From Rhizobium sp. Q54 (GTDB lineage: Bacteria; Bacteroidota; Bacteroidia; Flavobacteriales; Flavobacteriaceae): a DNA stretch of 10,247 bases. Positions 7,124 through 10,247 of the stretch are shown piece by piece. The position numbers and the translations under genes were made by a program. The stretch lies in contig CALPLL020000054.1 in NCBI GenBank assembly GCA_943324395.2, positions 1 to 10,247 of the forward strand, given 5' to 3'. Under the pieces are notes generated by a model. That model searched no databases. It worked only from the letters and a program-made list of their open reading frames with translations, and was not told where the DNA came from. Within the stretch, counting starts at the first letter, position 1. Every line of letters starts with the position of its first letter.

Positions 7124-7229
7124 GTTTTTGGCGTATTTGTGATTTAACTTTGCAAATAAAGAATAAATATTGTATTTATTTTAAAATAATTAGTTTATTT
7201 GTAGTATTAATTAATTTAAACTCCTTAAT
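7124..7229. promoter_or_regulatory. Divergent promoter region between the TlpA-like and Omp28-like genes
   Basis: This A/T-rich gap separates two divergent starts. On the plus strand TAACTTTG (7145-7152) is a perfect TAnnTTTG -7 box, with TTG at 7128-7130 giving a somewhat short 14-base spacer. On the minus strand TTTATTTG (7153-7160), one mismatch from consensus, abuts it back to back, so TTTGCAAA (7149-7156) forms a palindrome across the join. TTTATTTG also occurs on the plus strand at 7194-7201, 28 bases before the omp28 ATG; the minus copy is 29 bases before the TlpA ATG. The identity of the real start sites is not settled, but the arrangement suggests the two sides may be controlled together. 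Confidence 0.45.
7162..7189. repeat. Overlapping A/T-rich palindromes in the divergent promoter
   Basis: AATAAATA (7162-7169) is followed after TTG by its exact reverse complement TATTTATT (7173-7180). The next element, TTATTTTAAAATAA (7176-7189), is a perfect 14-bp palindrome overlapping the first. Both lie near the middle of the intergenic region. They could be an operator, but palindromes arise readily in sequence this A/T-rich. Confidence 0.4.
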
Positions 7230-8279
7230 ATGAAAAAATTACATTTATTATTTGCCTTGTTAACTTTCGGATTATTTATTTCTTGTAGTAAAGATAATAA
7301 TAATGCTGGTGATGGTGGATCTACTATTCAGTCAATTACAATTACTTCAAGCACAACAGATGCCTACATTGGAGATAACATCCAATTTACCGTTAAAGGG
7401 AACAATAATGCCGATGTTTCAACTTCTGCAGTTATTTATGTAAATACTTCGCCGCTTGTAACTAACACTTTTATGCCAACTACTCCTGGAACTCTTTCTG
7501 TATATGCAGTATATCAAGTTTCTAGCACCGTTTCTTTAACCTCACCAACAATTCAAATACCAGTAACGCAAGGTATTAATTTTAATAAAAGAGTTTTGAT
7601 TGAAGATTATACTGGGACATGGTGTCAATATTGTCCACGTGTTTCCTATGCGATTAGTCAAGTTCGTTTGCAAACAAGTGATGCAGTTGTAGTAGCTATT
7701 CACAGAGGTAATGATCCTTATAATTTTGCAGCAGCATCTGCATTAGAGACTATGATTGCGCTTCAAGGATATCCAACAGGGATGCTAAATAGAAAAACAG
7801 AATGGTCTTATCCAGAAAATAACAATGTAGCTCAACCAGTAAATTTAACAGCTGGAACTAATCCTAGAATAGGATTAGCAATGACCAATTCAGTTACTAA
7901 TAATACTGCTAATGTTCAAGTTAATGTGAAATTTGGAAAAAATTTCTCAGGTCTAAAATTAGTTGTTTACGCACTTGAAGACAATTTAATATACAATCAA
8001 ATCAATGCTACAAGTTTTTATGGAGGTGTAAATCCAATTGTAGGTTTTAATCATAAAGATGTATTAAGAGCATTTTTAACAACTAGTATTTTAGGTGATG
8101 ATATCACTGGTGCAACTACTACTAATGGAGTTTATAGTAAATCTTTTACATATACTATTCCGGCAGGAACTCAATCGTCAAACATTCATTTTGCAGCATT
8201 TGTTGTTGATTCAACAGGTAAGGCATTAAATTCAAGAGATGCTTCAACTAACGTAACTCAAACTTTTGAGGTTGAATAA
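7230..8279 (+). CDS. Omp28-like lipoprotein with a thioredoxin-like CxxC domain
   Basis: This 349-residue protein belongs to the Omp28-related group of Bacteroidota, named after a Porphyromonas gingivalis outer-membrane protein. Residues 1-18 are a lipoprotein signal with Cys19 as the lipid site (FISC-SKDNNN); the following SKDN resembles the charged signals that send Bacteroidota lipoproteins to the cell surface. An Ig-like region covers roughly 33-113 (QSITITSSTTDAYIGDNIQF). A thioredoxin-like segment begins near 120, with VLIEDYTGTWCQYCPR placing Cys132 and Cys135 in a WCxxC motif, VVVAIHRG, and a candidate cis-Pro at Pro182 in GYPTGMLN. A beta-rich C-terminal part follows. Apart from Cys19 these are the only mature cysteines. 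It is divergent from the TlpA-barrel operon and ends at a strong terminator. Lipidation and fold are well supported; surface display and redox activity are inferred. Confidence 0.87.
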   Translation: MKKLHLLFALLTFGLFISCSKDNNNAGDGGSTIQSITITSSTTDAYIGDNIQFTVKGNNNADVSTSAVIYVNTSPLVTNTFMPTTPGTLSVYAVYQVSSTVSLTSPTIQIPVTQGINFNKRVLIEDYTGTWCQYCPRVSYAISQVRLQTSDAVVVAIHRGNDPYNFAAASALETMIALQGYPTGMLNRKTEWSYPENNNVAQPVNLTAGTNPRIGLAMTNSVTNNTANVQVNVKFGKNFSGLKLVVYALEDNLIYNQINATSFYGGVNPIVGFNHKDVLRAFLTTSILGDDITGATTTNGVYSKSFTYTIPAGTQSSNIHFAAFVVDSTGKALNSRDASTNVTQTFEVE

Positions 8280-8294
8280 ATAATAAATTTTAAA

Positions 8295-8328
8295 AATAAA
8301 AAAGAGGCTAAAAAGCCTCTTTTTTATT
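8295..8328 (+). terminator. Rho-independent terminator after the Omp28-like gene
   Basis: AGAGGCT (8303-8309) and AGCCTCT (8314-8320) pair around an AAAA loop, and flanking A and T runs extend the stem to about 15 base pairs, with a T run on the 3' side. It lies 16 bases after the stop codon. The symmetric A/T tracts could let it work in both directions, but it separates two same-strand genes, omp28 and menB. Confidence 0.9.
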
Positions 8329-8425
8329 GACTAATTTTTAAAAAATAAAGTCTATAAATTATTATTTATTCAACATGCAATAAAAAGTAAAAAATGCCTT
8401 AATTTTACACAAAATAGTTTCAATC

Positions 8426-9265
8426 ATGAATAATATAGACTGGAAATCAGTAAAAGAATTTGAAGATATCACCTACAAAAAATGCAATGGGGTAGCCAGA
8501 ATTGCTTTCAATCGCCCGGATGTTAGAAATGCATTCCGACCAAAAACAACTTCTGAGTTGTATCAAGCTTTTTATGATGCTCAAGAAGACACTTCAATAG
8601 GTGTTGTCTTGCTTTCTGCCGAAGGTCCTTCTAGTAAAGATGGTATTTATTCTTTTTGTAGCGGAGGTGATCAAAATGCTCGTGGACATCAAGGATACGT
8701 GGGTGAAGATGGTCAACATCGTTTAAATATTTTGGAAGTACAAAGATTAATTCGTTTCATGCCTAAAGTGGTTATTGCTGTGGTTCCTGGATGGGCAGTT
8801 GGTGGTGGACATAGTTTGCACGTTGTTTGTGATTTGACTTTAGCTAGTAAAGAACACGCAATTTTTAAACAAACCGATGCCGATGTAACTAGCTTTGACG
8901 GAGGTTATGGATCTGCTTATTTAGCTAAAATGGTTGGTCAGAAAAAAGCTCGAGAAATTTTCTTTTTAGGACGAAATTACTCAGCTCAAGATGCGCTGGA
9001 TATGGGAATGGTAAATGCTGTAATTCCTCACGATGAGTTAGAAGCTACAGCATATGAATGGGCGCAGGAAATTTTACAAAAATCACCAACTTCAATAAAA
9101 ATGCTAAAATTCGCCATGAATCTTACTGATGACGGAATGGTTGGACAACAAGTTTTTGCAGGCGAAGCGACTAGATTAGCATATATGACTGAAGAAGCTA
9201 AAGAAGGTAGAAATGCCTTCCTAGAAAAAAGAAAGCCGAATTTTGAAAAAAAATGGTTACCATAA
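8426..9265 (+). CDS. menB: 1,4-dihydroxy-2-naphthoyl-CoA synthase (MenB), Asp (type II) form
   Basis: MenB is a cytoplasmic crotonase-fold enzyme that closes the second ring of o-succinylbenzoyl-CoA to give 1,4-dihydroxy-2-naphthoyl-CoA. The 279-residue length is normal. Signatures include FNRPDVRNAFRP (28-39), FCSGGDQNARG (77-87) lining the active site, GWAVGGGHSLHVVCDLTLA (122-140) with the oxyanion-hole glycines, SFDGGYGSAYLA (156-167) with Ser156 and Asp158, and the C-terminal LAYMTEEAKEGRNAF with Tyr253. Residue 151 is Asp (QTDADVTSFDGG), as in Mycobacterium tuberculosis MenB, where E. coli-type enzymes have Gly and need bicarbonate. This form should therefore be bicarbonate-independent; that is inference from the family. 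It is preceded by a strong terminator. TAATTTTA (8400-8407) is a weak -7-like box 18 bases before the ATG. menA follows after 85 bases. Confidence 0.97.
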   Translation: MNNIDWKSVKEFEDITYKKCNGVARIAFNRPDVRNAFRPKTTSELYQAFYDAQEDTSIGVVLLSAEGPSSKDGIYSFCSGGDQNARGHQGYVGEDGQHRLNILEVQRLIRFMPKVVIAVVPGWAVGGGHSLHVVCDLTLASKEHAIFKQTDADVTSFDGGYGSAYLAKMVGQKKAREIFFLGRNYSAQDALDMGMVNAVIPHDELEATAYEWAQEILQKSPTSIKMLKFAMNLTDDGMVGQQVFAGEATRLAYMTEEAKEGRNAFLEKRKPNFEKKWLP

Positions 9266-9287
9266 AAACAGTTTAATGTTAAATGTT

Positions 9288-9312
9288 TAAAGTTTTTAAG
9301 TACTAAACTTTA
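9288..9312. repeat. Short inverted repeat between menB and menA
   Basis: TAAAGTTT (9288-9295) and AAACTTTA (9305-9312) are perfect reverse complements with a 9-base loop. The stem is entirely A/T except for one G-C pair, so it would be weak. A T-rich stretch (TATCTTTTT, 9313-9321) follows, which could act as a poor terminator or leader structure, or as a -7-like box for menA (TATCTTTT). It may also be chance. Confidence 0.3.
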
Positions 9313-9350
9313 TATCTTTTTAAACCTCAAATTGTAAACAAAAAATAAAA

Positions 9351-10247
9351 ATGAAACATTGGATTCAAGCCGCACGTTTAAGAACATTACCGCTTTCAGT
9401 TTCTGGAATAATTGTGGGTAGTTTTTACGCTATGTCGCAAGCTCTTTTTAATTGGAGTATAGTTATTTTGGCACTTTTAACTACGTTAGGGTTTCAGGTA
9501 TTGTCCAATTTTGCCAACGATTACGGAGATGGAATTAAAGGAACTGATAATGAAGATAGGGTAGGACCGAAAAGAACGATTCAAAGCGGCGTAATTTCGC
9601 CGAAACAAATGAAAAATGCTTTAATAATAACATCCTTATTGACACTATTTTCTGCAATTGCACTAATTTATGTCGCGTTTAAAGACCACAATCTGCTTTT
9701 TTCATTTATATATTTACTACTTGGAATTTTAGCCATTGGTTCTGCAATTAAATATACTGTTGGCAATTCGGCCTATGGATATAGAGGGTTTGGGGATTTA
9801 TTTGTGTTTATTTTCTTTGGCCTGGTAAGTACTTTAGGAATCTATTTTATGTTTGCAAAAGAAATGGACTTGTTATTAATTTTACCTGCAATTTCAATAG
9901 GTTTTTTAAGTGTAGCCGTTTTGAATTTAAACAATATGAGGGATGAAGAATCGGATAGAAAATCAAATAAAAATACAATTGTCGTGAAAATTGGAGCAAG
10001 TAAGGCGAAAGTATACCACTACTTTTTAATTATTACAGCAATGATCTTCATCTTAGAATTCTCCTATTTTAAAGATTTTACTTTTGACCAATACTTATAT
10101 GTAATAGCTTTTTTACCGCTTTTAAAACACTTAAAAACAGTTTACAATAATAAAAATCCTAAAGAATTAGATCCGGAATTAAAAAAAGTAGCTTTGAGCA
10201 CCTTTGCTTTATCAGTATTATTGTCTCTGAGTATGATTTATTTTTTC
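9351..10247 (+). CDS. menA: 1,4-dihydroxy-2-naphthoate polyprenyltransferase (MenA), 3' partial
   Basis: MenA is an integral-membrane UbiA-family prenyltransferase that attaches the polyprenyl chain to 1,4-dihydroxy-2-naphthoate, giving demethylmenaquinone. The frame runs from the ATG at 9351 (MKHWIQAARLRTLPLSVSG) to the window edge, 299 residues without a stop; since family members are about 300 residues, only a few residues are likely missing. Two Asp-rich motifs of the family are visible. The first, LSNFANDYGDGIKGTDNEDR (51-70), has Asn56, Asp57 and Asp60; the second, NLNNMRDEESDRKSNKNT (192-209), has Asp198 and Asp202. Hydrophobic helices flank and follow them, as expected for a multi-pass protein. 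It lies 85 bases after menB on the same strand, and the two enzymes act at nearby steps, so co-expression is likely. A weak inverted repeat lies between them. Confidence 0.95.
   Translation, partial: MKHWIQAARLRTLPLSVSGIIVGSFYAMSQALFNWSIVILALLTTLGFQVLSNFANDYGDGIKGTDNEDRVGPKRTIQSGVISPKQMKNALIITSLLTLFSAIALIYVAFKDHNLLFSFIYLLLGILAIGSAIKYTVGNSAYGYRGFGDLFVFIFFGLVSTLGIYFMFAKEMDLLLILPAISIGFLSVAVLNLNNMRDEESDRKSNKNTIVVKIGASKAKVYHYFLIITAMIFILEFSYFKDFTFDQYLYVIAFLPLLKHLKTVYNNKNPKELDPELKKVALSTFALSVLLSLSMIYFF

Noticed and set aside
8280..8425. Possible small RNA or riboswitch before menB
   Set aside because: The only strong structure is the terminator hairpin; the rest is A/T-rich with no conserved fold that I recognise.
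1..10247. Mobile element, CRISPR array or tRNA-linked island
   Set aside because: No transposase, integrase, spaced repeats, tRNA-like fold or terminal repeats were seen.

Overview
The window looks like chromosomal DNA from a low-GC member of the Bacteroidota, most probably a Flavobacterium or close relative. Four things point there. Coding DNA is very A/T-rich and the gene starts lack Shine-Dalgarno sequences. Several genes have the Bacteroidota -7 box TAnnTTTG upstream. The protein content is flavobacterial: an Omp28-like lipoprotein, a DUF6029-like outer-membrane protein, and MenD/MenB/MenA of the classical menaquinone pathway. The men proteins also resemble that phylum in detail.

Layout. 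Positions 3-656 hold the C-terminal end of a large secreted protein ending in a LamG/jelly-roll domain; its start lies outside the window. An exported two-cysteine glutathione peroxidase follows (752-1297). Its stop codon abuts the stop of a convergent PAT/Bar-like GNAT acetyltransferase (1298-1795, minus). Next on the plus strand are menD (1893-3554) and a CvfB-type S1 RNA-binding protein (3609-4463), each behind the same 12-base promoter word.

The minus strand then carries a tight three-gene operon, transcribed in the order TlpA-like thioredoxin (7123-6644), outer-membrane barrel (6642-4918), small membrane PH-domain protein (4916-4485). Each junction has a single base between stop and start. 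Across a 106-bp A/T-rich divergent promoter region lies the Omp28-like lipoprotein (7230-8279), closed by a strong hairpin terminator. menB (8426-9265) and menA (9351 to the window edge, lacking its stop) follow.

Two functional themes stand out. The first is menaquinone biosynthesis: menD, menB and menA make a key early intermediate, close the naphthoate ring and attach the prenyl chain. The second is envelope thiol chemistry. The TlpA-like protein, the barrel and the Omp28-like lipoprotein each have one cysteine pair as their only non-lipid mature cysteines (CxxC, CX4C and CxxC). The exported peroxidase nearby also has exactly two. The divergent TlpA-barrel-PH / Omp28 block sits between menaquinone genes and is the best candidate here for an undescribed system, perhaps a thiol-disulfide relay reaching the outer membrane. 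That role is inference, not shown by the sequence. No mobile element, CRISPR array, tRNA or rRNA was seen.
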